Shown here one piece after another: positions 34,680 to 42,053 of a stretch of 64,000 bases of DNA. Each line of letters starts with the position of its first letter. The first letter of the stretch is position 1. Source of the stretch: Paenibacillus sp. FSL R5-0912 (GTDB lineage: Bacteria; Bacillota; Bacilli; Paenibacillales; Paenibacillaceae); the NCBI RefSeq assembly GCF_000758605.1, contig NZ_CP009282.1:1860001-1924000 (forward strand). Reading direction: 5' to 3'. The notes beneath the pieces were generated by a model. It saw only the letters and a list, made by a program, of their open reading frames with translations. It did no database searches and was not told where the DNA came from. The translations under genes and the position numbers were made by a program.

Positions 34680-36962
34680 ATGGCAACGGCAACAGCAGCG
34701 GAAATCCGGCAGCTAATTTCACAAATGACACTTGAAGAGAAGGCTGGACTCTGCTCCGGACTGGATTTCTGGAATACCAAAGGCATTGAACGGCTGGGCA
34801 TTCCTTCACTGATGGTAACAGACGGGCCTCATGGTCTCCGTAAGCAGCAGGGAAGTGCGGACCATCTGGGCCTGCATAACAGCGTACCGGCGACTTGTTT
34901 TCCGTCAGCAGCGGGTCTGGCTTCTTCCTGGGACCGTAAGCTGATTGCCCGGGTAGGCGAGGCATTGGGGGCGGAATGTCAGGTCGAGAATGTTGCTGTT
35001 CTGCTCGGGCCGGGCAATAATATCAAGCGTTCACCGCTGAATGGCCGGAACTTTGAATATTTCTCGGAAGATCCTTATTTGGCTTCGGAGATGGCCGCGC
35101 ATCATGTGAAGGGAGTGCAGAGCCAGGGGGTCGGGACTTCACTGAAGCATTTTGCCGCCAATAATCAGGAACACCGCCGGATGTCCGTGGATGCCGTTAT
35201 TGATGAGCGGACCCTCCGCGAGATCTATCTGGCCAGCTTCGAAGGCACGGTGAAGCAGAGCCAGCCTTGGAGCGTGATGTGTTCCTATAACCAGGTGAAT
35301 GGTGAGTATGCTTCAGAGAGCCATAAGCTGCTGACGCAAGTGCTTCGCGACGAGTGGGGCTTTGAAGGCTTTGTTGTGTCCGACTGGGGTGCGGTCAATG
35401 AGCGGGTGAAGGCGCTGCAGGCGGGTCTGGAGCTGGAAATGCCGTCAAGCGGAGGCATCGGCGACGCCAAGATCGTAGCTGCAGTGAACAACGGGGAGCT
35501 GTCCGTGGAGACTCTGGATCTTGCGGTAGAGCGGATGCTGGCTTTTATCTTCAAGAGTACGGGCAGCCGGGACGAACAGGCCGTCTTCGATCAGGACAAA
35601 CATCATGCACTGGCACGTGAGGTGGCCCGGGAGAGCATGGTGCTGCTGAAGAACGAAGACAGTGTTCTGCCGCTTGCCAAGAGCGGTACCCTGGCAATTA
35701 TCGGCGAATTCGCCAAGACACCGCGCTATCAGGGCGGCGGCAGCTCGCATGTGAATCCGACGAAGCTGGATGATGCTTTCATCGAGATGCAGGCGGTTGC
35801 AGGTGATCGGGCTAGCTTCCTCTACGCACAGGGGTATGAGCTGGCCAGCGATGAGGTTAATGAGGAACTGCTGCAGGAAGCCCGCGATACAGCGGTGAAA
35901 GCGGATGCTGCCGTGCTGTTCCTTGGATTGCCTGACCGCTATGAGTCGGAAGGTTATGACCGCAGCCACCTGTCGCTTCCGGCGAGCCATCTGGCTCTGC
36001 TCGATGCTGTGGCTGAGGTTCAGAGTAACATTATCGTGGTGCTCAGCAACGGCTCTCCAGTAGAAATGCCTTGGCTGCCGCAGACGAAGGCTGTGCTGGA
36101 AGGATATCTCGGGGGGCAGGCTTTTGGCGGCGCGGTGGCCGATCTGCTCTTTGGTGAAGTAAGCCCAAGCGGCAAACTGGCGGAGACGTTCCCGCAGAAG
36201 CTGAGCGACAATCCATCATTCCTGAATTTCCCTGGAGAAGGCGATACCGTGGAGTACAAGGAAGGCTTGTTTGTCGGCTACCGTTATTATGATAAAAAAG
36301 AAATTGAGCCGCTGTTCCCGTTCGGGTTCGGACTCAGCTATACAGAATTCGAGTACAGCAATTTGTCGCTGGATCAGACCAGCATCAAGGATACGGACAC
36401 CGTAAAGGTTAAGGTGACCGTTAAGAACACCGGCAGCAGAGCAGGCAAAGAGACCGTGCAGCTCTATGTCAGCGATGTAGAGAGCAGCGTGCTCCGTCCG
36501 CTGCAGGAGCTGAAGGGCTTCGACAAGATTGAGCTGCAGCCGGGGGAAGAATGCGACGTAACCTTTACACTGAATAAGCGCTCCTTTGCCTACTACAATG
36601 TGAAGCTGGCCGACTGGCATGTGGAGAGCGGGATGTTCAAGATCGCCGTAGGTTCATCCTCACGCGATATCCGCCTCACCGCAGAGCTGGAGGTAGTATC
36701 GACGACGAAGCTGGCCGTAAGGTTCCACCGCAACTCTACGGTCGGAGATCTGCTGGCGAATCCGCTGACTGAGGGCAAAGCCAAGAATTACGGCAGTATC
36801 TTCGGGATGGAAGATGCGATGGGTGATAATCCTGAAATGTTCCTGGCCATGATGAAATACATGCCGCTGCGCGCGCTGATCGGCTTCGGCCAGGGCAAAT
36901 ATACCGAAGCCGATCTGGCTGAAGATTTGCGTGAAATGAACGCATTGGCCGGACAGGAGTAA
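34680..36962 (+). CDS. Beta-glucosidase-type glycoside hydrolase family 3 enzyme
   Basis: This 760-aa protein has the complete GH3 two-domain order: the barrel ([57 protein letters not shown], nucleophile Asp in [14 protein letters not shown] near residue 232), the alpha/beta sandwich ([21 protein letters not shown]-like [18 protein letters not shown]), then a fibronectin III-like domain. About 80 extra residues follow at the end, which contain no catalytic motif. There is no signal peptide, so it likely hydrolyses imported beta-glucosides in the cytoplasm. TAGGAGG precedes ATG 34680. It is a separate gene from the GH3 at the left edge, which has a CBM. Confidence 0.93.
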   Translation: MATATAAEIRQLISQMTLEEKAGLCSGLDFWNTKGIERLGIPSLMVTDGPHGLRKQQGSADHLGLHNSVPATCFPSAAGLASSWDRKLIARVGEALGAECQVENVAVLLGPGNNIKRSPLNGRNFEYFSEDPYLASEMAAHHVKGVQSQGVGTSLKHFAANNQEHRRMSVDAVIDERTLREIYLASFEGTVKQSQPWSVMCSYNQVNGEYASESHKLLTQVLRDEWGFEGFVVSDWGAVNERVKALQAGLELEMPSSGGIGDAKIVAAVNNGELSVETLDLAVERMLAFIFKSTGSRDEQAVFDQDKHHALAREVARESMVLLKNEDSVLPLAKSGTLAIIGEFAKTPRYQGGGSSHVNPTKLDDAFIEMQAVAGDRASFLYAQGYELASDEVNEELLQEARDTAVKADAAVLFLGLPDRYESEGYDRSHLSLPASHLALLDAVAEVQSNIIVVLSNGSPVEMPWLPQTKAVLEGYLGGQAFGGAVADLLFGEVSPSGKLAETFPQKLSDNPSFLNFPGEGDTVEYKEGLFVGYRYYDKKEIEPLFPFGFGLSYTEFEYSNLSLDQTSIKDTDTVKVKVTVKNTGSRAGKETVQLYVSDVESSVLRPLQELKGFDKIELQPGEECDVTFTLNKRSFAYYNVKLADWHVESGMFKIAVGSSSRDIRLTAELEVVSTTKLAVRFHRNSTVGDLLANPLTEGKAKNYGSIFGMEDAMGDNPEMFLAMMKYMPLRALIGFGQGKYTEADLAEDLREMNALAGQE

Positions 36963-37050
36963 GACGCAGCAGCGGTGCCGGCAAGAACATAGGGGTTGCT
37001 TTTCACAGGGGGATTTGCTAACATACGTTGTAACTTAATAATGCTTTATA

Positions 37051-37152
37051 TGTTCTCTAGGGTTCCGCAGCTGTTATGCTGGTCTGGTCCGAGGGAGAAC
37101 GCACGGAGTGAACCATAGCCGTGTATACACGGAGGGATAAAAGCCCGGGAGG
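37051..37152 (+). ncRNA. Guanidine-I (ykkC-type) riboswitch aptamer
   Basis: The conserved blocks CTAGGGTTCCG, GGTCTGGTCCGAGGGAG, ACACGG and GGGATAAAAGCCCGGGAGG occur in the order and spacing of the guanidine-I riboswitch. The 3' conserved block forms the left arm of an overlapping terminator, so ligand binding would block termination and switch on the downstream exporter genes. Confidence 0.95.
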
Positions 37153-37193
37153 TATCGTCATACGACGATAACCTTCCGGGCTTATTTTATTTT
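37140..37193 (+). terminator. Riboswitch-controlled terminator
   Basis: AAGCCCGGGAGGT..ATCGTC pairs with GACGAT..ACCTTCCGGGCTT, followed by ATTTTATTTT. Its left arm is part of the aptamer, giving mutually exclusive folds. Confidence 0.9.
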
Positions 37194-37210
37194 CAGGAGG
37201 CAGAAGAGAA

Positions 37211-37576
37211 ATGAGCAAAAATAACAACAGCAAGGCATGGACAATGATTGCAGGTGCTGCCTGCTTTGAAGTGGTATGGGTAATCGGGCTGAAGCACGCT
37301 GTGGCCCCCTGGGAATGGGCGATAACGATAGTGGCGATATTGGTCAGCTTCTACGCCCTCATATGGGCCAGCGGCAGGCTGCCGGTCGGTACAGTCTACG
37401 CAGTATTTGTCGGGCTCGGGACTGCGGGAACCGTTCTGGCTGGCGGAATCCTGTTCGGAGAGCCGCTGCGTCCGCTGAAGCTGGTACTGATAGTGTTGCT
37501 GCTGGCCGGAGTTGTTGGCCTGAAGCTGGCCACGCCTGCGGATATGGCGGATAAGCAAGCAAAGGAGCTGAAGTAA
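37211..37576 (+). CDS. ykkC: SMR-family efflux subunit (YkkC-like guanidinium exporter)
   Basis: This 121-aa four-helix small multidrug resistance protein has AWTMIAGAACFEVVWVIGLKHA with the membrane-embedded Glu used for H+/substrate exchange, IWASGRLPVGTVYAVFVGLGTAGTVLAG and PLRPLKLVLIVLLLAGVVGLKLA. The charged C-terminal tail (ADMADKQAKELK) is typical of the longer partner of two-gene SMR pairs. It directly follows the guanidine-I riboswitch, which supports a role in guanidinium export. It probably works as a heterodimer with the next protein, one base downstream. Confidence 0.9.
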   Translation: MSKNNNSKAWTMIAGAACFEVVWVIGLKHAVAPWEWAITIVAILVSFYALIWASGRLPVGTVYAVFVGLGTAGTVLAGGILFGEPLRPLKLVLIVLLLAGVVGLKLATPADMADKQAKELK

Positions 37577-37577
37577 T

Positions 37578-37892
37578 ATGGCATGGGTAATGTTGATTGC
37601 CGCCGGGTTATGTGAAATGTTCGGGGTGGCCATGATAGGTAAGCTGCATAAGAACCGCAACTGGCAGTCTGCAGGCCTGCTTGTCCTGGGTTTCGGTGCA
37701 AGCTTCCTGCTGCTGTCCCTGGCGATGGAGAGCCTGCCGATGGGGATAGCTTACGCAATCTGGACAGGGATTGGCGCGTCTGGAGCGGCGATTATGGGTA
37801 TGTTGTTCTATGGTGAAGCCCGCGATCCGCGGCGTATTTTCTGCATCGTGCTGATTCTTGGAGCTGTAGCCGGGTTGAAGCTGATCGGCTGA
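37578..37892 (+). CDS. ykkD: SMR-family efflux subunit (YkkD-like guanidinium exporter)
   Basis: This 104-aa four-helix SMR partner has WVMLIAAGLCEMFGVAMIGKLH with the essential Glu, LSLAMESLPMGIAYAIWTGIGASGAAIMGMLFYGE and RRIFCIVLILGAVAGLKLIG, close to YkkD of Bacillus subtilis. It begins two bases after the ykkC-like stop with AAAGGAG upstream. Paired SMR proteins insert in opposite orientations. Guanidinium is the likely substrate because of the riboswitch; wider cation efflux is possible. Confidence 0.9.
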   Translation: MAWVMLIAAGLCEMFGVAMIGKLHKNRNWQSAGLLVLGFGASFLLLSLAMESLPMGIAYAIWTGIGASGAAIMGMLFYGEARDPRRIFCIVLILGAVAGLKLIG

Positions 37893-38009
37893 TTCCGCTG
37901 AAAGTTTATGATTTGGACACTTGCCGGATGTTTCGGGAGAGCGGATATGGTAAATATAATAAGTAGTAGCAAGTCACACCATTCATCCTATAAGGAGACT
38001 TCCATTATT

Positions 38010-38873
38010 ATGAGCAAACCTGTATCTGATAAAATCCTACTGCCGGACGGAGTTATGTTACCCAAACTGGGCCAGGGAACCTGGTTCATGGGCGAGCATG
38101 CAGCGAACCGGGCTGAAGAAATCGCTGCTCTGCGCTTTGGCGTAGAGCTGGGAATGAATCTGATTGATACCGCTGAGATGTATGGGGACGGCCGTTCCGA
38201 GGAGCTTGTCGGTGAAGCGGTGAAGGGAATCCGCGATGACGTATTCCTCGTTTCCAAGGTTTACCCGCATAATGCTGCAGGAGCCGGACTAATCCGCAGC
38301 TGTGAAGCAAGCCTGAAGCGGCTGGGCACCGATCATCTGGATCTGTACCTGCTGCACTGGCGGGGGACCATCCCGCTGGAGGAGACTGTAGAGGGAATGG
38401 AGGCACTGGTAGCTTCCGGCAAAATCGCCCGCTGGGGCGTCTCCAATTTCGATACGCCCGACATGCAGGAGCTGCTGCGCATTCCCGGCGGCAATCACTG
38501 CGCAGTGAATCAGGTGCTCTACCATCTCGGCTCCAGAGGCATCGAGCATGAGCTCCTGCCATATCTGAGCGGACACAAGATTCCGGTAATGGCCTATTCT
38601 CCGCTGGCCCAGGCTGGAACGCTGAGAAAAGGATTGACGGAGAATGAAACCGTGCAGAGGATTGCCCGGGACCATGAAGCGACTCCGCTGCAGATTCTGC
38701 TCGCCTGGAGCATCCGTGAAGCGGATGTGCTGGCGATTCCCAAGGCGGGCACCCGCCAGCATGTGGAAGAGAATGAAGCCGCCGGCAAGCTTGTGCTTAC
38801 GTCAGATGAGCTTTGGCAGCTGGACGATGCTTTTCCGCAGCCGTCATGGAAGGTTCCGCTGGATATGATTTGA
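38010..38873 (+). CDS. Aldo/keto reductase
   Basis: This 287-aa TIM-barrel NADPH-dependent oxidoreductase has the catalytic tetrad in DTAEMYGDGRSEELVG (Asp, Tyr), FLVSKVYP (Lys) and DLYLLHWRG (His). GVSNFDTPDMQELL and the C-terminal cofactor motif LAIPKAGTRQHVEENEAAGKL complete the family signature. ATG 38010 is chosen because TAAGGAGA lies upstream and the N-terminus then aligns with the family (ILLPDGVMLPKLGQGTWFMGE); a longer frame to 37908 adds unconserved residues. The physiological substrate is unknown. Confidence 0.9.
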   Translation: MSKPVSDKILLPDGVMLPKLGQGTWFMGEHAANRAEEIAALRFGVELGMNLIDTAEMYGDGRSEELVGEAVKGIRDDVFLVSKVYPHNAAGAGLIRSCEASLKRLGTDHLDLYLLHWRGTIPLEETVEGMEALVASGKIARWGVSNFDTPDMQELLRIPGGNHCAVNQVLYHLGSRGIEHELLPYLSGHKIPVMAYSPLAQAGTLRKGLTENETVQRIARDHEATPLQILLAWSIREADVLAIPKAGTRQHVEENEAAGKLVLTSDELWQLDDAFPQPSWKVPLDMI

Positions 38874-38920
38874 GAACGTGCACTAAGCATGTTAAGAATG
38901 ATAAGCATGAGAAGACAAGG

Positions 38921-38946
38921 CTGTCCCCGTACAGGGGGCAGTTTTT
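38921..38946 (+). terminator. Terminator after the aldo/keto reductase gene
   Basis: CTGTCCCC-gtaca-GGGGGCAG followed by TTTTT. Confidence 0.85.
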
Positions 38947-38957
38947 CGTATTATTAG

Positions 38958-38986
38958 GTCAACCAGAAGTTTCTGGTTGGCTTTTT
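38958..38986 (+). terminator. Second terminator hairpin
   Basis: TCAACCAGAA-g-TTTCTGGTTGG followed by CTTTTTG lies directly after the first terminator. It may serve as backup, or stop readthrough into the repeat region. Confidence 0.75.
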
Positions 38987-39146
38987 GTTGTATTTTTGTT
39001 AGGAACTCATGAATTCCGTCTGTTGTGGATAATCTTCATTGGAGCAAGAAGCAAAAACGTCTGAAGGATCAATATGTTCTTGTATCAGGAATCCCGCAGA
39101 ATCCCCCTGAAGGCTGGCCAGAGGAGGCCGATGTATGCGCGAAAAA

Positions 39147-40017
39147 CCAAACACAATGAGCTGCTGCGAGGGGAATCAGGCCAAATGTATGCGAAAACAA
39201 ACATGTCTTCCAAGGCACAACTCCAGCATGAAAATGAGCAGCGTGGCTAAAAAACAGAACATCGTCTTTTCATTTATTTAACATATTTTAACGGAAAACC
39301 GAACACAATTGGACTGGGTAAGCCACGTAAGCCAAATGTAATCGAAAAACCGAACACAATTGGACTGGGTGCACCGCGTAGGCAAAATGTAATCGAAAAA
39401 CCGAACACAATTGGACTGGGTGCACCGCGTAGGCCGTGCGTTTATCGCAGTGCCAGACGTATTTTCACAGAAAAACCGAATACAATGAGCTGCTGCGAGG
39501 GGAATCAGGCCAAATGTATGCGAAAACAAACATGTCTTTCAAGGCACAACTCCAGCATGAAAATGAGCAGCGCGCCTAAAAACAGAACGTCGTCTGTTCA
39601 TCTATTTAACAAATTTTAACGGAAAACCGAACACAATTAGACCGGGTGGGTAGCGTAAGCCGAATGTAATCGAAAAACCGAACACAATTGGACTGGACGC
39701 GCCACGTAGGCCGAATGTAATCGAAAAACCGAACACAATTGGACTGGGTGCACCGCGTAGGCCAAATGTAATCGAAAAACCGAACACAATTGGACTGGGT
39801 ACGCCGCTTAAGCCGAATGTAATCGAAAAACCGAACACAATTGGACTGGGTAAGCCACGTAAGCCAAATGTAATCGCAAAACCGAACACAATTGGACTGG
39901 GTGCACCGCGTAGGCCAAATGTAATCGAAAAACCGAACACAATTGGACTGGGTGCGCCGCGTAGGCCGTGCGTTTATCGCAGTGCCAGACGTATTTTCAC
40001 AGAAAAACCGAACACAA
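39147..40017. repeat. Composite repeat region with two arrays of 51-bp tandem units
   Basis: A 51-bp unit (CCGAACACAATTGGACTGGG followed by a variable GCACCGCGTAGGCC-type segment and AAATGTAATCGAAAAA) occurs three times (starts 39299, 39350, 39401), then seven times (39627, 39678, 39729, 39780, 39831, 39882, 39933). Each array is preceded by the same ~150-bp module X (CCRAAYACAATGAGCTGCTG...TTTAACGG, from 39147 and 39476) and followed by the same ~50-bp module Y (GTGCGTTTATCGCAGTGCC.., from about 39434 and 39966). The order is X-3U-Y-X-7U-Y, with X-to-X spacing of 329 bp. Spacing is exactly 51 within both arrays. Because 51 is divisible by three, several frames stay open and give 17-residue peptide repeats on both strands. 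No start/RBS supports a gene. Confidence 0.92.
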
Positions 40018-40035
40018 TTTGCATCCCTGGAAGAA

Positions 40036-40308
40036 ATGAGGAGCATAAGTAGCAACTGGCTATCCAGCAACTTTGTGCGGTTATTTTGTACGGCAAGGCT
40101 GGAGGATATGATAAATAACGGTAATTGGGTGCATCCTAAAAGGGGAATGCGGCGGACAAAAGGTTTGCACACAGAATGGAGTATCCTTGCTAATAGGCCT
40201 GATATAGGTCATTGGGAGCAGTGGAAACACCATACTATAGCCCCTTGGCAGGAACTCTTAAATGATGTCAACAACATTCATGACGAAACCGTGTTTTCAA
40301 TTTGGTGA
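40036..40308 (+). pseudogene. Unrecognised ORF fused to the end of the repeat array, possible gene remnant
   Basis: Up to 90 residues from ATG 40036 (MRSISSNWLSSNFVRLF..., RRTKGLHTEWSILANRPDIGHWEQWKHHTIAPWQELLNDVNNIHDETVF) look like real coding sequence: Trp/His/Asp-rich with balanced composition. The frame runs upstream into repeat module Y without a proper start, and the ribosome site (CTGGAAG) is weak. It may be the C-terminal end of a gene whose front was replaced by the repeat. No family is recognised. Confidence 0.3.
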
Positions 40309-40311
40309 CAA

Positions 40312-40325
40312 AGAAAGCGCTTTGA
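40312..40325 (+). promoter_or_regulatory. Candidate cre site upstream of mtlA
   Basis: AGAAAGCGCTTTGA is a near-palindrome differing from a strong CcpA site (TGAAAGCGCTTTCA) at two outer positions. Mannitol operons are commonly under catabolite control. It lacks the flanks of the iol operator. Confidence 0.5.
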
Positions 40326-40408
40326 ATTACGATGTGTTCATAGGGAATAACCTTTAAGGAAGCAGTGCGAGAAGGGTTCCTATTCAATTCAATAAGGGGG
40401 CATCTTAA

Positions 40409-41851
40409 ATGGCCACAACGGCAACTCAGCAAACTTCATCCGGTGGTGCACGGGTAAGAGTCCAGCAATTCGGACGCATGCTCAGCGGTATGGTTATGCC
40501 GAATATCGGCGCATTCATCGCATGGGGGTTAATTACAGCATTATTTATTCCAACAGGCTGGCTTCCAAATGAAAGCCTAGCAGCTCTGGTTGATCCAATG
40601 ATCAAATATTTGCTTCCGCTGCTGATCGGATATACCGGCGGTCAGATGGTTCACGGCAAACGCGGCGGTGTTATCGGGGCTGTAGTTACCATGGGGGTTA
40701 TTGTCGGATCATCTATTCCGATGTTCCTTGGAGCTATGCTGGTCGGTCCGCTGGCTGGCTGGGTATTGAAGCAATTTGACAAAGCGGTTGACGGCAAAAT
40801 TAAAGCCGGCTTCGAAATGCTTGTTAATAACTTCTCACTCGGTATTATCGGTGGCGTACTATCCGTTGGAGCACTTAAAGGTATCGGACCTCTGGTTGAA
40901 GGTTTGACTAACATCTTGTCTAATGGTGTTGAGTTCCTGGTAAATCATAATCTGCTGCCGCTCATCAATATTATCATTGAGCCAGCCAAGGTATTGTTCC
41001 TGAACAATGCTATCAATCATGGTGTACTTGGACCAATCGCGCTTGAACAATCACAACGGGTAGGTAAATCTATTCTATTCATGCTTGAATCGAACCCTGG
41101 TCCAGGTCTTGGTATCCTGCTTGCTTACTGGCTGGTTGGTAAAGGCTCTGCTAAATCTTCCGCACCGGGCGCAATCATCATTCACTTCCTGGGCGGTATT
41201 CATGAAATCTACTTCCCTTACATCCTGATGAACCCGCGTCTGATCCTTGCAGTTATCGGTGGCGGTGTATCGGGTACATTCACCTTCCAGATGCTGGGTG
41301 CAGGTCTCGTAGCTTCTCCTTCTCCAGGCAGTATCTTTGCATACTTCGCGATGACACCTAAGGGCGGATATCTTCCAATGCTGGCCGGGGTTATCGTCGC
41401 AACCGTCGTGTCCTTCGCTCTTGCGGCCCTGCTGCTGAAGACTGTTAAGAAGAATGACGAAGAAGAAATGGATATTGAGGAAGCAGCAGCCAAGGTTAAA
41501 GACATGAAATCCGCGGGAACTGCAGCTCAAACTGCGGCAACTGCAACTACTGTAGCTGCTAATGTACGCACGAAAGCCAATGTGAACAAAATCGTCTTCG
41601 CTTGTGATGCAGGGATGGGTTCCAGTGCGATGGGCGCTTCCGTACTGCGCAAGAAACTGCAAAGCGCAGGGGTTAACATTACGGTTGTGAACTCTGCTGT
41701 CAGTGAAATTCCTGCGGATGCCGACATCGTAGTTACGCAGAAGACACTTACTGACCGTGCCATTGCCGTGAATCCAAACGCAGAGCACATCTCGATCGAC
41801 AACTTCCTGAAGAGCCCGAAATATGATGAGCTCGTGGAACGTTTGAAGTAA
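40409..41851 (+). CDS. mtlA: PTS mannitol transporter subunit IICB
   Basis: This 480-aa membrane protein imports and phosphorylates mannitol. The IIC domain (about residues 15-345) begins RVQQFGRMLSGMVMPNIGAFIAWGLITALFIPTGWLPN and includes the substrate-binding GGIHEIYFPYILMNPRLILAVI. After an Ala/Lys-rich linker, the IIB domain (about 390-480) begins VNKIVFACDAGMGSSAMGASVLRKKL, with the phosphocysteine near residue 400. No IIA domain is fused; it is encoded by mtlF downstream. AAGGGGG precedes ATG 40409. A terminator-like hairpin after it probably makes mtlA more abundant than the rest of the operon. Confidence 0.96.
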   Translation: MATTATQQTSSGGARVRVQQFGRMLSGMVMPNIGAFIAWGLITALFIPTGWLPNESLAALVDPMIKYLLPLLIGYTGGQMVHGKRGGVIGAVVTMGVIVGSSIPMFLGAMLVGPLAGWVLKQFDKAVDGKIKAGFEMLVNNFSLGIIGGVLSVGALKGIGPLVEGLTNILSNGVEFLVNHNLLPLINIIIEPAKVLFLNNAINHGVLGPIALEQSQRVGKSILFMLESNPGPGLGILLAYWLVGKGSAKSSAPGAIIIHFLGGIHEIYFPYILMNPRLILAVIGGGVSGTFTFQMLGAGLVASPSPGSIFAYFAMTPKGGYLPMLAGVIVATVVSFALAALLLKTVKKNDEEEMDIEEAAAKVKDMKSAGTAAQTAATATTVAANVRTKANVNKIVFACDAGMGSSAMGASVLRKKLQSAGVNITVVNSAVSEIPADADIVVTQKTLTDRAIAVNPNAEHISIDNFLKSPKYDELVERLK

Positions 41852-41895
41852 GACGCAGAAGTGTAAGATAAATTAATAAGCATAATGTCAAATAA

Positions 41896-41930
41896 GGAGA
41901 CGCTGGCCGACAAAGCCAGCGTTTGTCTCC
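41896..41930 (+). terminator. Hairpin after mtlA
   Basis: GGAGACGCTGGC-cgacaaa-GCCAGCGTTTGTCTCC forms a long stem without a long T-run. It may cause partial termination or protect the mtlA 3' end. Confidence 0.6.
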
Positions 41931-41980
41931 AAATATAAGAAAGTATATGTTCCACTATACTTTACCTTATATTTCTTGCT

Positions 41981-42020
41981 GAAACGGATGCCGTCCCTTA
42001 TAGGACGGCATAGCCGTTTC
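41981..42020 (+). repeat. Stem-loop repeat family, copy B
   Basis: Outer GAAACGG/CCGTTTC and inner TGCCGTCC/GGACGGCA, both perfect, preceded by TTTCTTGCT and followed by TACTTGG. It lies between mtlA and mtlR, 33 bases before the mtlR start. Confidence 0.85.
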
Positions 42021-42053
42021 TACTTGGTGTAGGGCGGAGGGTGTTCGCGGAAT

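Noticed and set aside
39299..40017. CRISPR array
   Set aside because: Units are contiguous 51-bp tandem repeats with no unique spacers, and no cas genes are nearby.
39602..40172. Long leftward ORFs across the 51-bp array (17-residue repeats such as SPIVFGFSITFGLRGA)
   Set aside because: They exist because 51 is divisible by three and the unit lacks stops. Two frames are open at once, and no ribosome site or non-repeat coding sequence supports either.
40312..40325. Third iol operator upstream of mtlA
   Set aside because: It shares only the AAGCGCTT core. The GGTT and ACCCTC flanks conserved between the two iol sites are absent, so a cre site is more likely.
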